NCBI GenBank assembly: GCA_022478985.1
Contig: JAKSZP010014455.1
Location: forward strand, 1-64,000
DNA: 64,000 nt
Source of the DNA: Massospora cicadina
Taxonomy: Eukaryota > Entomophthoromycota > Entomophthoromycetes > Entomophthorales > Entomophthoraceae
Direction: 5' to 3'
Shown here: piece after piece, positions 11,389 through 21,567 of the stretch
How the letters are laid out: each line of letters opens with the position of its first letter
Position numbering within the stretch: the stretch's first letter is position 1
The notes under the pieces: generated by a model
Databases searched by the model: none
What the model saw: only the letters and a program-made list of their open reading frames with translations
What the model was told of the DNA's origin: nothing
Position numbers and translations under genes: made by a program

Positions 11389-11793
11389 TTTGCCAGTTAG
11401 GTCAAATTTGTGGGACCCAATCCCAGCTTGTTTTCCCCCAAATCGACTACTTAATCAGTTGCATTGCACTGAGAAAATTGTTGGTCAATTTTTCTTCCTC
11501 AAATTTTCCATTAAAACAACCTTCCCCAAAAATTTAGTTTTATATGTTGAAAATTAAGCTGCCATATCCGCCGACACTCTCATACCCCTTGGGGTTAACA
11601 GCTGTGTGAATCTGGTACTTTATCTTGTGCCTATACAAAATTCTGGCTCACCTTCAGAGATTGGTAGAACTCCTTTCCAGTTCCATATTTGTCATATCAG
11701 CAGCAGTGCCTTGGGCATTCTGGTTTGACATTTGGGTGCTCTGGTACCCTGGCTGGCAGGCCAGTCTTATTATTACTTGCTGTTCGCCTGAAA
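10637..11793 (+). repeat. 5' LTR of element C (1157 bp)
   Basis: Direct repeat of 15495-16645. Starts TGTAAGTCCTGGGGAACG; the end reads CTGAAA where the 3' LTR has CTGACA. Long for a fungal-type chromovirus LTR, and its first two thirds read as protein. Further copies on the minus strand at 58620-59446 and 60043-61054 define the same two ends. Confidence 0.92.
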
Positions 11794-12104
11794 TAATCAA
11801 CCAACCATTTTTTTCTAGCCATTTCCGACTTTCTCACGAGTATTGGCGCAGCAATGGTTCCTTCTTTCCAACTGAACCAGGTTGTAAAGAAGATTATCTC
11901 AGTCCACATTAGTCCAGCCACAATCAAAACTCCAAACCCATACCCCATAGTTGCCGCGGCTATCTGCCCATTGGTTTCCCCTGAACCCATCACCATCACT
12001 TCAGTATCACTGGATTCATCCACAACTACCAATAAGGAGAACTACGCTTACTTAGTACCCAAGAGGATTAGTGTTGGTCCCATAACGTCTCCTTTGAGGC
12101 CCTG
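11794..12104 (+). other. Element C leader between LTR and protease
   Basis: About 310 bp with an open frame (from 11854) whose prolines and serines suggest a linker, shifting into the protease frame near 12100. No TGG-type primer-binding site follows the LTR end; the next bases are TAATCAACCAACCA. Priming may be unconventional. Confidence 0.4.
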
Positions 12105-12335
12105 GTGGACACTGGAGCCGTGGGAAATTTTATGAGTGTTGAGTTGGCACAACAATTAAAACTGGAAATGGATGTGGGCTCCTCAGTGATGGTGGCCTCA
12201 TCTGCTTACCAGCCCTTGTATGTCATTTGCCAACACGTACCTTTTTCAATCCACCAGTTCAGCTTCTGCGATCACTTAATAGCTATGCCAAACTTGGCAT
12301 TCCCGGTGATCTTAGGTGTGGGGTGGTTTCGTTGA
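12105..12335 (+). pseudogene. Element C aspartic protease
   Basis: Begins MDTGAVGNFMS, a retropepsin active site D-T-G-A, followed by PLYVICQHVPFSIHQFSF and a second-half motif PVILGVGWF. Retropepsins cut the Gag-Pol polyprotein. The 77 residue reading is nearly full domain length. The corresponding site in E is DKGA. The true start lies upstream in another frame, since the ORF begins only at the active site. Confidence 0.75.
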
Positions 12336-12559
12336 CAACATGTAAAGATTCATTTAGAGTCTAATATGTTGTCATTTACTAATGATCATTTGGAGGGAGA
12401 ATTCCCTCTGATCAACACACTCAATAAGATATAAGAAACCAGCTCTATCAAAACCCTGGTCACTTCTGCAGGCATCCCGGCTGATTTCCCCAAAAACTTA
12501 ATGTGCTATCAAAGAACTTCGACATGGAAAAGGTGGATCGCCTGCCTAAACATACCAGG

Positions 12560-13960
12560 TTCAATTGTGGGTTTTGAACAGCTGTGGAGTTGGTGAACAT
12601 CAACTGTCCGTTGTATCCCCATGCAGCGGAGGAAGAAGTTGCACTCAATACCTGGTTAGACAATATTTTGGAAAAGGTTGGTTGTTCAAGGAGACCTCAC
12701 CCGTCGCCTCCCCCCCATCATCTTCACCAAAAAAGCAGATGGTTCTCTCTGTCCCTGCGTGGATTATAGTCATTTGAATAAAATAACAGTTACTGATCCC
12801 TACCCATTGCGTCTCTGGAGCAGACAATAAGTCAGGCAATCGCCAAATCCCATGTGTTCTCTAAGCTGGATCTGGTAAACGCCTTCAACTAAATTTGGTT
12901 AATGGAAGGGCAGGAATGGTTAACAGCGATCTGGACAAATTGTGGCATTTTCCTATTTCGTGTAATGCCTTTTGGGCTGAAGAATGCTCCTGCTACGTTC
13001 CAACAGATGATTGAAAATGTACTGGGTGACCTCCAGTTCACCTGTGCAGTTGGATATATTGATGATATTCTGGTTCACTCCCCAACTCTTGAACAACATG
13101 CTATTGACCTGGAAAGCAGTGTTGGTCGCCTTTCATAAGGCAGGGTTGTTCCTCAAACCTTCCAAGTGTGAGTTTTATAAGGAGGAGGTTACTCTCCTCG
13201 TGAATCTGGTTCTTTAAATGGTGTTGCAATCCCTCCCAATAAGTTGGATGCTATCCGGGAGTGGCCAACCCCAACTACCAAGAAACATCTATGGAGTTTT
13301 TTGGGAACCATCATTTTCTTAAAAAGTTCTCTCCCACACTTTCACAGCTTGCCGCCCCACTCCACCCACTCACAGGGATAAACATAACATTTCACTGGAT
13401 GGACAAATGCCAACATGCGTTCAAATCAAAAAAGAGGTGTTTGTATCCCCTCCCATTTTAAAACATGCCGATCCAACCAAGCCATATATTGTTGCATGTG
13501 ACGCATCATCAGTAGCTGTTGGAGCAGTGTTGTTCAAGGAGCATGATGGTTTGGAACACCCAGTCACCTACTTTTCCCAAAATTTTACCTCTATGGAGCA
13601 GTCTTAGGCTATTTATGACAAGGAGTTGGCAGCCATTGCATGGGCCCTAACTCATTGGAGGTACCTGTTACGGGGTGCCCGACATGAATTAACAGTTTGC
13701 AGGATCATCAGGCCCTGTTGTACTTTTGTAAACCCCAAAAATTGGCACAAGCAAGCCCAAACCTATTGGGACCTGTGCAGTTTAAACTTCAAGTATGAAT
13801 TTGTAAAAGGTGCACTAAATGTACTTCCCAATTTCTTTCAGCTGCAGCCCTGCCCACAGTTCCAAGGATCTGGAGGAAGTGGATCTTGTTACTGCAATTC
13901 CTACCATCAGAATCTTGTCAATTTTTTCCCCTGTCATTTCTTCCATTGCTCTGGCCTCTG
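12560..13960 (+). pseudogene. Element C reverse transcriptase and RNase H
   Basis: RT in several frames: VNINCPLYPHAAEEEVALNT (12.6 kb), a KADGSLCPCVDYSHLNKI-like string split over two frames (12.74-12.78 kb), SKLDLVNAFN, then 12902-13138 with FRVMPFGLKNAPATFQQMI and the active site GYIDDILVHSP. After a shift: REWPTPTTKKHLWSFLGT. RNase H follows at 13407-13607 (YIVACDASSVAVGAVLF, first catalytic Asp kept) and 13626-13960 (MAAIAWALTHWRYLLRG; the last 'N-x-x-A-D' motif is decayed to NVLPNF). Catalytic YIDD is intact but frameshifts kill the copy. Confidence 0.9.
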
Positions 13961-14129
13961 AAGCTCCGTTAGTTGCTCAGGTCTTAGCCAGTCAAATGGC
14001 CTGCCCTGAGGGCGTGGAGTTAGTCGAGCAGTTATCTCACCAGAAGCATAAACACTCCCTATACTCACTGAAGGAGGGTCTTATATTTTTTTGATCTTGT
14101 GTTTGGGTTCCCCCTCCTTCTGAACCTAG

Positions 14130-15242
14130 GTATTTTACACACATCACAATCCCCCCACGGTTGGTCACTCTGGTTCTAAGAAATGCATTGATTTGATAAA
14201 ATGGACCTACAATTATGCAGGTTTGACAAAAGAAGTTCCGTCCTGGATTGTTGATTGTGTTACTTGTGCCAGGGCAAAGTCAGATTGTTCCAGCAAAACG
14301 GCCTCCTGCACCCCTTACAATAGGCGGAGGGCACATGGACATTAATATCTGTGGACATTTCATCGAGCTCCCCTGTTCTAACGGGTTCACAGTGGTGATG
14401 GTAGTGGTGGATCACTTCACAAAATTTTCCCTTTTTATACCTTGCACTTCTGCGGTTACGTCTAAAGAAAAAGCCCGCCTTTTCGTATACCATGTGTTTT
14501 TGATGTTTGGTCTCCCCCAGGAGATCATCAGTGACCATGGCTCCCAGTTCACCACGTGGTTTTGGAGTGAACTCCTATCAATCCTGAAAAACTCCCCTGT
14601 CGCTCCACGGTCTATCATCCTCAGTCTGATGGCCAGACTGAGCGGGTTAATCAAGTTCTTGAACAGTTATTGCGTTGCTATGATACAGCCAAGCATGATA
14701 CTTGGGCCGATGACCTCCCTATCACCAAATTTGTGTACAATAATGGGACCCACGCATCAATGGGGTTTTCCCCTACGAAGTAACGTTGGGTTAGATCCTT
14801 CATTTTCAGTCAGACCATGCTTATTCCAGAGGTTCAAGCTTCCGCAGACCACACTGCTCATATCAGATCAACTCAAGCCTTATTTCAGGAACACCTCACC
14901 AAAGCTATATACAACTACAAGCAGTTCACAGATTGGAAGCATCTTCCAGGTCATGAGTTTACGAAGGGTTCTTATGTTATGCTCAACACACATCACTTAA
15001 AAATCCAGGCCCCTTCCCGCAAGTTCGCCATTAAACACTTGGGTCCCCATTTGGTGGAGGAGGTAATGGGCAATGGGGCATTCCGACTAAATCTCCCCAC
15101 ACATTGGAAGCAGAATCCCGTTTTACATGTTTCCCAGCTGTCACCCTTCAAGGGTGCAATTCCCATGGAACTGGAACTGATCATCATCAAAAACGAGGAG
15201 GAGACTGAGGTAGATGCTAGCCTGGCATCCCGGAAATCCTGA
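14130..15242 (+). pseudogene. Element C integrase
   Basis: Zinc-binding region near 14.15-14.28 kb ends in CVTCARAKSD (the C-x-x-C of HHCC). The catalytic core is open in 14248-15000: HMDINICGHFIELP, VVVDHFTKFSLFIPC and EIISDHGSQFTTWFWSEL give the first two acidic residues. The third lies in another frame as YHPQSDGQTERVNQVLEQ (14.61-14.66 kb). 14817-15242 carries the GPY/F-type C-terminal module: GPHLVEEVMGNGAFRLNLP then VLHVSQLSPFKG. One frameshift in the core separates otherwise good motifs. Confidence 0.9.
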
Positions 15243-15320
15243 TGTTCCATAAAAAACCTCATGGCCTGTAAAGGTTATCCAGCCTATAAAAACAGTTGAG
15301 TCAAGGCGCGGTATTGGGTG
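15243..15320 (+). pseudogene. Element C chromodomain remnant
   Basis: The frame holding ACKGYPAYKNS*VK corresponds to 'W-K-G-Y-P-x-Y-x-x-S-W', the core of a chromodomain, with W to C and W to stop changes. It sits directly after the integrase, as in all chromoviruses. Confidence 0.7.
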
Positions 15321-15336
15321 AATTGCATGGACTTGG

Positions 15337-15729
15337 TTGAGGCTATCCACATATCCCACCCCAATGCTTCCTGCCCCCCCCCCAAAAAAAGTCGCGACTA
15401 TTATGGCAATCAAGTTGCTCAAGGCGCACAAGAATGTGGCTCTTGTGCAGTACCCCAGTGGTGGGGCTCTTCCCTTGGGAAAAGGAAAGGTTAATGTAAG
15501 TCAAGGGGAACATCCCCTAAGTGTTGATGGGGCCATTTTCCCATTTCTAAGCAAGAAAGCACCAAAGAGGATGGCTGTACCCCTCGTTACTCAGGGCGAT
15601 CTCGCTCACATGCTAGACGAGCCCTGGGTAACAGCCCTCGCACTTCAGATACTGCTCCTGGTACCCACAATCTCCTCAGTAGAACTGCTACAGGAATCAG
15701 ATAAATCTGCGCTGAGATTGATGAAATGA
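15337..15729 (+). pseudogene. ORF running from the pol tail through the polypurine tract into the 3' LTR
   Basis: A 130 codon open frame starts after the chromodomain (MRLSTYPTPMLPAPPPKK), passes KAHKNVALVQYPSGG, translates the polypurine tract as GKGKVNVSQGEH and continues 235 bp into the LTR with KKAPKRMAVPLVTQGDLAH and PWVTALALQ. The minus-strand relative at 59.6-59.2 kb has the same order (KLASVMAIKSPKAHK, then KGKGNVSPEERPLG). This shows that the LTR ORF could be read as an extension of pol. CRM-type plant chromoviruses are known to extend integrase into the LTR, so there is precedent. Confidence 0.5.
15480..15494 (+). other. Polypurine tract of element C
   Basis: AAAAGGAAAGGTTAA directly precedes the 3' LTR TGTAAGTC. 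A near-identical tract (AAAAGGAAAGGGTAA) precedes the 3' LTR on the minus strand at 59447-59461, and element D has AAAGGAGAAAGGGTAA. It would prime plus-strand DNA synthesis. Confidence 0.75.
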
Positions 15730-16645
15730 AATTTATCATAACTAATTCAAGAGTCAATCAGCCTGATGCTTAGATTTTATTGGTCAAAAAGGTATGAAGA
15801 CTGATTTATCAGCTGGAATGCCCAACGGTTGTGATTTAGTTAACATGACGATTGTAAAATCTCCCCCTCCCAAGCCTGTCAAGCATCACCCCCAATGAGC
15901 AGGTAATAGCTCCGGACACCACCAATGAGGTTCTGAAGCTTCCTGCTGACAAATCTGGTGTTGCACCTGACGCCATGCCATGGACTGAATGAACGGTTCA
16001 GCCACTGAGCACTGGTGGGTTGGGCATCCCAAACCCGTTCACAACCAAATGGGCCCACCCCTATGTGGGGTGGCCTTAGGGTATTCCCGCCGCTCATCAA
16101 GCTAAATACTATCATGCCAACCATCAGAAATGTAGCTGAGCCTTGTTTCAGATCTTTCAGGTCAAACTGACAGTGACTTGGCCCACCATCAATTTTTTTG
16201 ATGTCAGTTCCCAGGGAACTAACCTGCCCATTCCCGAATAATTTGCTGGTTAGGTCAAAATTGTGAGACCCAATCCCAGCTTTTTTCACCCAAATTGACC
16301 ACTATTTAATTGGTTGCATCACACTGAGAAAACTGTTGGTTGATTTTTCTTCCTTAATTTTTATTAAACAACCTTCCTCAAAAATTTAGCTTTATATGTT
16401 GAAAATTAAGTCGCCATATCTACTGACACTCTCGTACCCCTTGGGGTTAACAGCCATATGCATCTGGTACTTTATCTTGTGCCTATAAAAAATTCTGGCT
16501 CACCAGCAGATATTGGTGGAACTCCTTTCCGGATCCATAATCATCATATCAGCAGCAGTGCCTCAGGCATTCTGTTTTGCCATTTGGATGCTCTGGCACC
16601 CTGGCTGGCAGGCCAGTCTAATTCTTACTTACTGTTCTCCTGACA
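15495..16645 (+). repeat. 3' LTR of element C (1151 bp)
   Basis: Direct repeat of 10637-11793; ends CTGACA, then the right GGAGC duplication and LINE(-) sequence. Carries the same protein-like ORF, with LSADKSGVAPDAMPW-type and WAHPYVGWP segments in broken frames. Confidence 0.93.
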
Positions 16646-17912
16646 GGAGCCTGCGATGGCATCCAAGACAATTGTGTGGATAGTCCACATGGCGATTGCA
16701 ACCACCAAAGCATGGAGGGAGGGTGGAAGAGGGGAGAAAATTGATAGAGCAAACATATCCCTAGACAAACTGAAGGGCTGGGCCTGATCCTGGCAAAGCA
16801 GACGTTGCACCTCATGCCATATCGCTTTAGATGTAGGGCACTTCTCCAGGCGGTGAAACAGCGTTCCATACTTGCCACACACAACATAGGATGAGTGTAA
16901 AGCGTTAGAGCTTGGCAGTATGGTACACCCACCTCAAGCAGCACCACACATGGGATCAGATATGAGGCTGCAGAAGAGGGTGGTGGGCGTATTTCCAAAT
17001 TGTTTTCTGGGTATCAAAGGAATAAGGGATGTCCATCATGTCCAGGTAGTCCACCCTGGACATGATATGGGGCCTCGTGGGTATCAAGCCATCCAGAATG
17101 GGTAGTCCCTGTACCTCCTGTGCAAACTGAGGAGAGGGGCGCCCCCTCTGGGCGGTGTGTCCACAAATACAAACTCTCCACTCAGCGCTCCGTATGGAGA
17201 GGAGGATTCATTTGAAGTGGGGTGCGGTTCCATGGGGACCTGCGGCTGAAGGATGGGAAGCCAGATATTTTATTAAAGAGTGAGGGTGTGACGGGTTAGT
17301 AAGGCCCAGGGCGCGGAAGAAGTTGGAGCAGGCCGCGCGGGACCAGTGTTGGGCCAGAAGTGTAGGAATGGTAACAGAAGCGATCCAGGTGCTCAGGATC
17401 TTTGCAGCATGGGCCTCAAAGTTGATCAGACCCATACCTCCACTATGGAGAGGGCCAAATATGACCTCTAGTCGCACTGGTTGTGGGTGGCCTGACCAAA
17501 GCCACCCTTGCAGAAGGGCATACAGTGATAGAAGAAACCTGGGGAGAAGGCGATGGCGTGGGCCCCAAACCAAACTTTGAAAGAGGAGCATAGAGTTGGC
17601 TAGTACAAACCTGCCGGTAAGGGAAGTAGGATGGGCTCTGAGGGAGGCGATGCGCTTCGTCACGTTGTCCAGAATATGGTTTTCCCTCACCTTTGAAGTA
17701 TACCCGCCTGCCTCCAACCACACCTGCAAATGGCGGACTGGCCCAACGGTAGGGCGCGGCACAAAGAGGAGCACAAATGGGGCGGTGCAGGCTGGGCAGG
17801 GTAAGCAAGCGCGTGTACTAGCAGGTGGACTGGAAACAGGGCGCTGAGGCCATGCGGGTTTGAAACTGACCAAGGAGAATGATTTTGGTTTTGGAGGCGT
17901 TGAGTGCAGCAT
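16646..17912 (-). pseudogene. LINE(-) ORF2 C-terminal region with zinc motif
   Basis: 17912-17208 (234 aa) contains FVPRPTVGPVRHLQVWLEAGG, ENHILDNVTKRIASLRAHP, SLTGRFVLANSMLLFQSLVWG and a G-G-M-G-L-I-N-F-E motif. This is the layout after the RT in L1/Tx1-like ORF2 proteins. 16882-16625 has CGKYGTLFHRLEKCPTSKAIWHEV, the 'C-x2-C-x7-H-x4-C' zf-RVT-like motif with the first Cys changed to Tyr. The end is cut by element C at the duplicated GGAGC. Confidence 0.85.
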
Positions 17913-18732
17913 TACTTACCCTGGAGTAAACCTGAATAAGAGCTTTAAGCTTGCGTGCATCATGATTGTTAGACACCCCAACCACACAGTCATCATCAAA
18001 CGCCAACATTTTGACCAGGGCTTGGCCTTGCATGTGGACCCCAGTAAGGCAGGCATTTTTGTTGCGAAGAAGTGTGTCAATGCTGAAGTTATATAAGAGT
18101 GGGCTAAGGGGGTCCCCTTGGCATAGTCACCTTTGAGAGAGGACTATATATGTGAGAAATCCAGGGCCACGCATAGCCATTGTGGCAGATTCCATCAGTA
18201 GCATCACCCAATTGATGAAGCGAGGGGGTATGCGGAATTGGTGGATGCAGGCCCTGAGGTAATCCCAGTTAACTCTATCATAGGCCTTCTGTTGGTCTAA
18301 AAATACAAGTGCATCAGAGGTTATGGACTGACAGGCGCTGGCCACGGTGTGCACATTGTCCCAAATTGACCTTCTGGGTATGAAACTGAATTGTTCTGGG
18401 GAGATGATAGCAGAGGCAACAATCTCTAGACGGTTAGCCATGATTTTAGTAAATATTTTGGTATCATTGTTGGTTAGAGAAATGGGGCGCCAGTTGGCCA
18501 AGTCTAGCTTATCCCCTTTTTTGAATAGCGTAATGGTGTAGGCCTCTTGCCCTCCTGGTAGGAGGCACGTTTCTAAAAGGCTCTGGTTAAGAGAGGCAAG
18601 CAACAGAGGTGATAAATATTTGAAGTACTTCTTATAAAATTTATAAGAAATGCCATCAGGGCCAGGGCATTTCCTATTAGGTGCACCGCGGACAGTGGAC
18701 CATAGTTCATCCGGAGTAATCAAACTCATCAA
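17818..18732 (-). pseudogene. LINE(-) reverse transcriptase
   Basis: The 201 aa piece 18732-18127 contains KCPGPDGISYKFYKKYF, FKKGDKLDLANWRPISL, FTKIMANRL, EQFSFIPRRSIWDNVHTV and FLDQQKAYDRVNWDYL, the ordered RT blocks of a non-LTR element. The next piece, 18033-17818, has the active site as FDDD (gtcatcatcaaa at 17989-18000; FADD in LINE(+)), so both catalytic Asp remain. Between them the RGxxQGxPLSP block is broken by frameshifts near 18.1 kb. It would copy LINE RNA directly at the nicked target. Confidence 0.92.
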
Positions 18733-18753
18733 CTCTGGGAATTAGTAAATAAT

Positions 18754-20058
18754 TCAGATGTGTGCACTAATGAGAAAATTCGCCAATTCAGCCAGCGGAA
18801 TCAGGTCAGATTGGTACAATTTGGAGTAATAGTTTTGTATCTCGATTGCCACTTTGGCCAGCATATCCTCTATGAAATTGTCTGGCCTTCGCACCTGTGT
18901 GCAGGCCAAGCTCTGGCGCAGTGTGAAGAATTTTTGAAAAAAGTAAGTGAAGCACGTGTCACCTGCCTTGATGTGTTTAGCTCTGTACTGAACACAAACC
19001 TGATGCTTGTGTTGCCACTCAAGCACGTTAAGGTGGGCGGCTGCTTCCGCCCACTTGTGACCCCAAGCAGGGCTGTAGCCCATGGCTGGGATGTTGGACT
19101 CCAGGTGGGCCAGCTCCACCAGAGCATGCGAGATGACTGCCGAGATAGAGCATGAGCATCGTGAGGAAAGGTGGCGAGCCTGGCGGATTGTGTCGACTTT
19201 GAAGGCAGACCAGGTGGAAATTAAATCAGTGCAAAACTGTGCGATAAACTCCTGAACTGTGGTCGCGGATTCCATCCATAAGGAAAATCTTGGTGATGCA
19301 AGTTTGGCTGGGCGAATTTTGCACCAATTTGGAGCCCGAGCAACTGGGTCAGGTAGGTGGAAGGTTATTGGAACCAACCTGTGATCAGAGAAATCAATTT
19401 TTGTCATGTTGAAATGGGAAATTTGGGTATGAAATTTCAACGGCGTGAGGATAAGGTTGATGTGGGACATGGACCTTAAATGGCCGTTGTGGATGTGGGG
19501 GCGCAACATGTTTTTAATAAGCAGAGCATGATGCAGCAAAGTATCAACCAACCCTAGGGTGGCCTTGAGAACGCGTAGTTCTATGTGTCCCTGTGGCAGG
19601 AAAGATGAGGAAGGCCAGCGGTCCGAGGATGGGTTCAACCAACAGTTCATGTCACCAATGATAAGGGTCAGGGGGCAATGGAATGGAATTGACCAATGAG
19701 AAAAATTCCCAACATTCTCGTGCACAGGTCAGGGCATAAATGTTGACAATAGTGTGCACTACAAAGACTTAAAAAAATTGACAACAAGGATGTGGCTACA
19801 AAGGAAGGATTTAGACAATAAAAATTTAAAATTATTGTTTTTTTGAACTAGCACCCCACAGTGCTTGGACCAGAAGGAGAGGGATGGGAGGAGCATGGTT
19901 TTCCATGTATCCTCAGAACCATATGGACATTGGGACTCCTGGATGGCCAGGATATACACGGGTAAAGTATGTTGTAAAAAACTCAGTTTCCTAGCCCGGT
20001 ATAGTGAGGCCTTGAGTCCAGTGATTTTCAACATACCTAAAGTAAAGGCTCCCCCCAT
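18754..20058 (-). pseudogene. LINE(-) AP-type endonuclease domain
   Basis: 20058-19759 has the N-terminal part with YILAIQESQCPYGSED (the metal-binding Glu in Q-E). 19725-18754 (323 aa) has LTLIIGDMNCWLNPSSDRWP (G-D-M-N) and KIDFSDHRLVPITFHLP (S-D-H), the core motifs of APE-type endonucleases. The remainder (ARHLSSRCSCSISAVISHAL, then WAEAAAHLNVLEWQHKH) is the linker to the RT. This enzyme nicks target DNA. Only one break (19726-19758) interrupts the domain, so it is the best preserved LINE piece here. Confidence 0.9.
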
Positions 20059-20409
20059 CGCACCTTAGGTGTGAGGGAAAGGGCACCAGAGCCCTTCAGC
20101 CTTCTCTTGTTCTCCACGGCAATTTTTGGCGCCTTGGGTAAGTGATGCAACATAGTCAGTAGTATGGGTAGCTTTAGAAGTTGGGTTCACATTGGCTTTT
20201 ACCTTCGTTTTTGTTTCCCCACTGCAGAACAAGATTTTTACAGTGTGTGCATTTTTGGTGCAACAACACTTGATTTTGAATTTCTGGCTGTGAGGTTTGA
20301 GACCGATTTGATTTCAATTGAGGCTTGGGCACATTGGTCAGGTGAAATTGACTCGCCCATTGGGACTTCAGCTTGGGCGTCCCAATCTGATTATTTGAGA
20401 GATTCTTAA

Positions 20410-21350
20410 GCTTCTTCCACCACAAAAGTCTCGATGTCCTCCTGGAGCTGGGAGGGTGGGATAGTGGAAGTGACCTTGGCCGCCTCCTTGGCTGCCACCT
20501 TGCGGGCCTGTTAGGCCTTTTTCTGCTCCTGAGGGGATACTGGGCTCACTATTAAGCAGCAACCCTGTGCCCCCCATGGGAAGGCAGTTATTGTATTGAA
20601 GGTCAGTTCATAGTGGGTTTCACTGGTGCATATTGCCTCCAAGGGAATTCCTTTGTATGTGATGCCCTCCTTGGAGGGGCAGGTGTGTGCCTTATGGCTA
20701 AATGCGTTACAAAAGTCGCAGATGGGAGGTGCGCTGTCCACGGTGACCCTGAAAGGGTAGGTGGTATGCCCCTCAATATTGACAAAAGCGGTGTTCTAAA
20801 TTTGGGTTAGATCCTTCACTATCCCCTTGGCTGGGGTTAGGATTGCAATTGCTTTGCCGGTGCACAGGTATGGCATCAGCTTAAGGCGCTGCATTTCAAA
20901 GGATTGTATTTCGCCATATATAGAGAGTCCAGCCTTCAGGTGTTATTTGACTATGGCATGTTTGACCGTAGTGGGCATAATGTCAAAAGTTATAAAATTT
21001 TGGTTTTATTTTGTCCATCTGGTGTGCTTAGTTTTAATGACCCGCTGCCCGTCAGGGAGGTCTATCACAACGCACACCGTTGCAGCTTCGTCCGCTGCCA
21101 CCTTGCTTTCAAAACCAAGATCCAGCCACCCGTGTGGCATGGAATAAAATGTGACCTACACCACATTCAGGAAATGAGTGCACACATCCCCACAAAACTT
21201 TTCCCGTAGCGCTGGCTGCTGGATATCTAAGAATACCCAGACTCCATGTTCCACTAACAAGAGTGGTTGAGAGTGCGGCGTATTGATGTACTGGTTGCAT
21301 CACGCTTGCCAAGCTAAAATTTCTGGGGAAATGGTTACCACTAGTTTTTT
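20410..21350 (-). pseudogene. LINE(-) ORF1 with CCHC zinc knuckle
   Basis: Minus-strand reading from 21.35 kb, shared with LINE(+) at 35.3-36.3 kb. The middle part has LKAGLSIYGEIQSFEMQRLK and GKAIAILTP, resembling the RNA-binding fold of LINE ORF1 proteins. 20741-20511 has PPICDFCNAFSHKAHTCPSK, a C-x2-C-x4-H-x4-C knuckle, followed by THYELTFNTITAFPWGAQGC. The end is Lys/Gln rich. The protein would coat LINE RNA. Broken by stops and shifts. Confidence 0.85.
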
Positions 21351-21552
21351 GTTAAGTTTGTCTATTCCTCCAGATTCACCGGGAAATTTGTGAACTGTCA
21401 ATGTTGTGGGGCAAACACCTGTGCCCTTTACCTTGCTTGCCCAACTGCTCCCCAACATGAGCGCTAACTAATCTCCTCAATGATATTATCAAACTAAAAT
21501 TAGACTTGAATTGAATTTTATTGCAAAAGTGGTTGCAACGAGAGAGAAAATT
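21351..21552 (-). other. LINE(-) 5' UTR
   Basis: Matches 35101-35290 of LINE(+): CTCTCTCGTTGCAACCACTT here, TCTCTCTAGTTGTAAACACTT there. The shared similarity ends at 21552, where the right 15 bp TSD starts, so the copy is full length at its 5' end. Confidence 0.75.
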
Positions 21553-21567
21553 AAATAAACGGAATGA

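Larger units (their letters stand above)
10637..16645 (+). mobile_element. Element C: complete chromodomain Ty3/gypsy retrotransposon (6009 bp)
   Basis: Both LTRs, protease, RT, RNase H, integrase and chromodomain are present in order. The element starts TGTAAGTCC and ends CTGACA and is flanked by a perfect 5 bp duplication GGAGC (10632-10636 and 16646-16650) inside LINE(-). Removing C and one GGAGC rebuilds the LINE sequence seen uninterrupted at about 40.87 kb. The two LTRs differ at many sites, mostly transitions, so the insertion is old. Only about 310 bp separate the 5' LTR from the protease, too little for gag. Confidence 0.95.
10295..21552 (-). mobile_element. LINE(-): non-LTR retrotransposon, split by chromovirus C
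   Basis: Complete but decayed LINE on the minus strand: 5' end near 21552, ORF1 with CCHC knuckle, ORF2 with AP endonuclease, RT, C-terminal region and zf-RVT-like motif, 3' end at 10295. Without the 6 kb insert it is about 5.24 kb, matching the plus-strand copy at 35101-41219 (about 5.28 kb without its own insert). Both ends are flanked by a 15 bp duplication with one mismatch (10280-10294, 21553-21567). RT sequence resembles the L1/Tx1 type more than others I know, but I cannot settle the clade by eye. Confidence 0.92.

Noticed and set aside
11697..12032. 111 aa minus-strand ORF in element C
   Set aside because: Antisense to the LTR end and leader of C; no motif and not kept in the 3' LTR or the minus-strand copies.
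17323..17847. Plus-strand ORFs at 17323-17580 and 17596-17847
   Set aside because: Shadows of the LINE(-) ORF2 C-terminal region, which has clear motifs on the minus strand.
18760..19155. 131 aa plus-strand ORF
   Set aside because: Antisense to the LINE(-) endonuclease reading, which holds the catalytic motifs.
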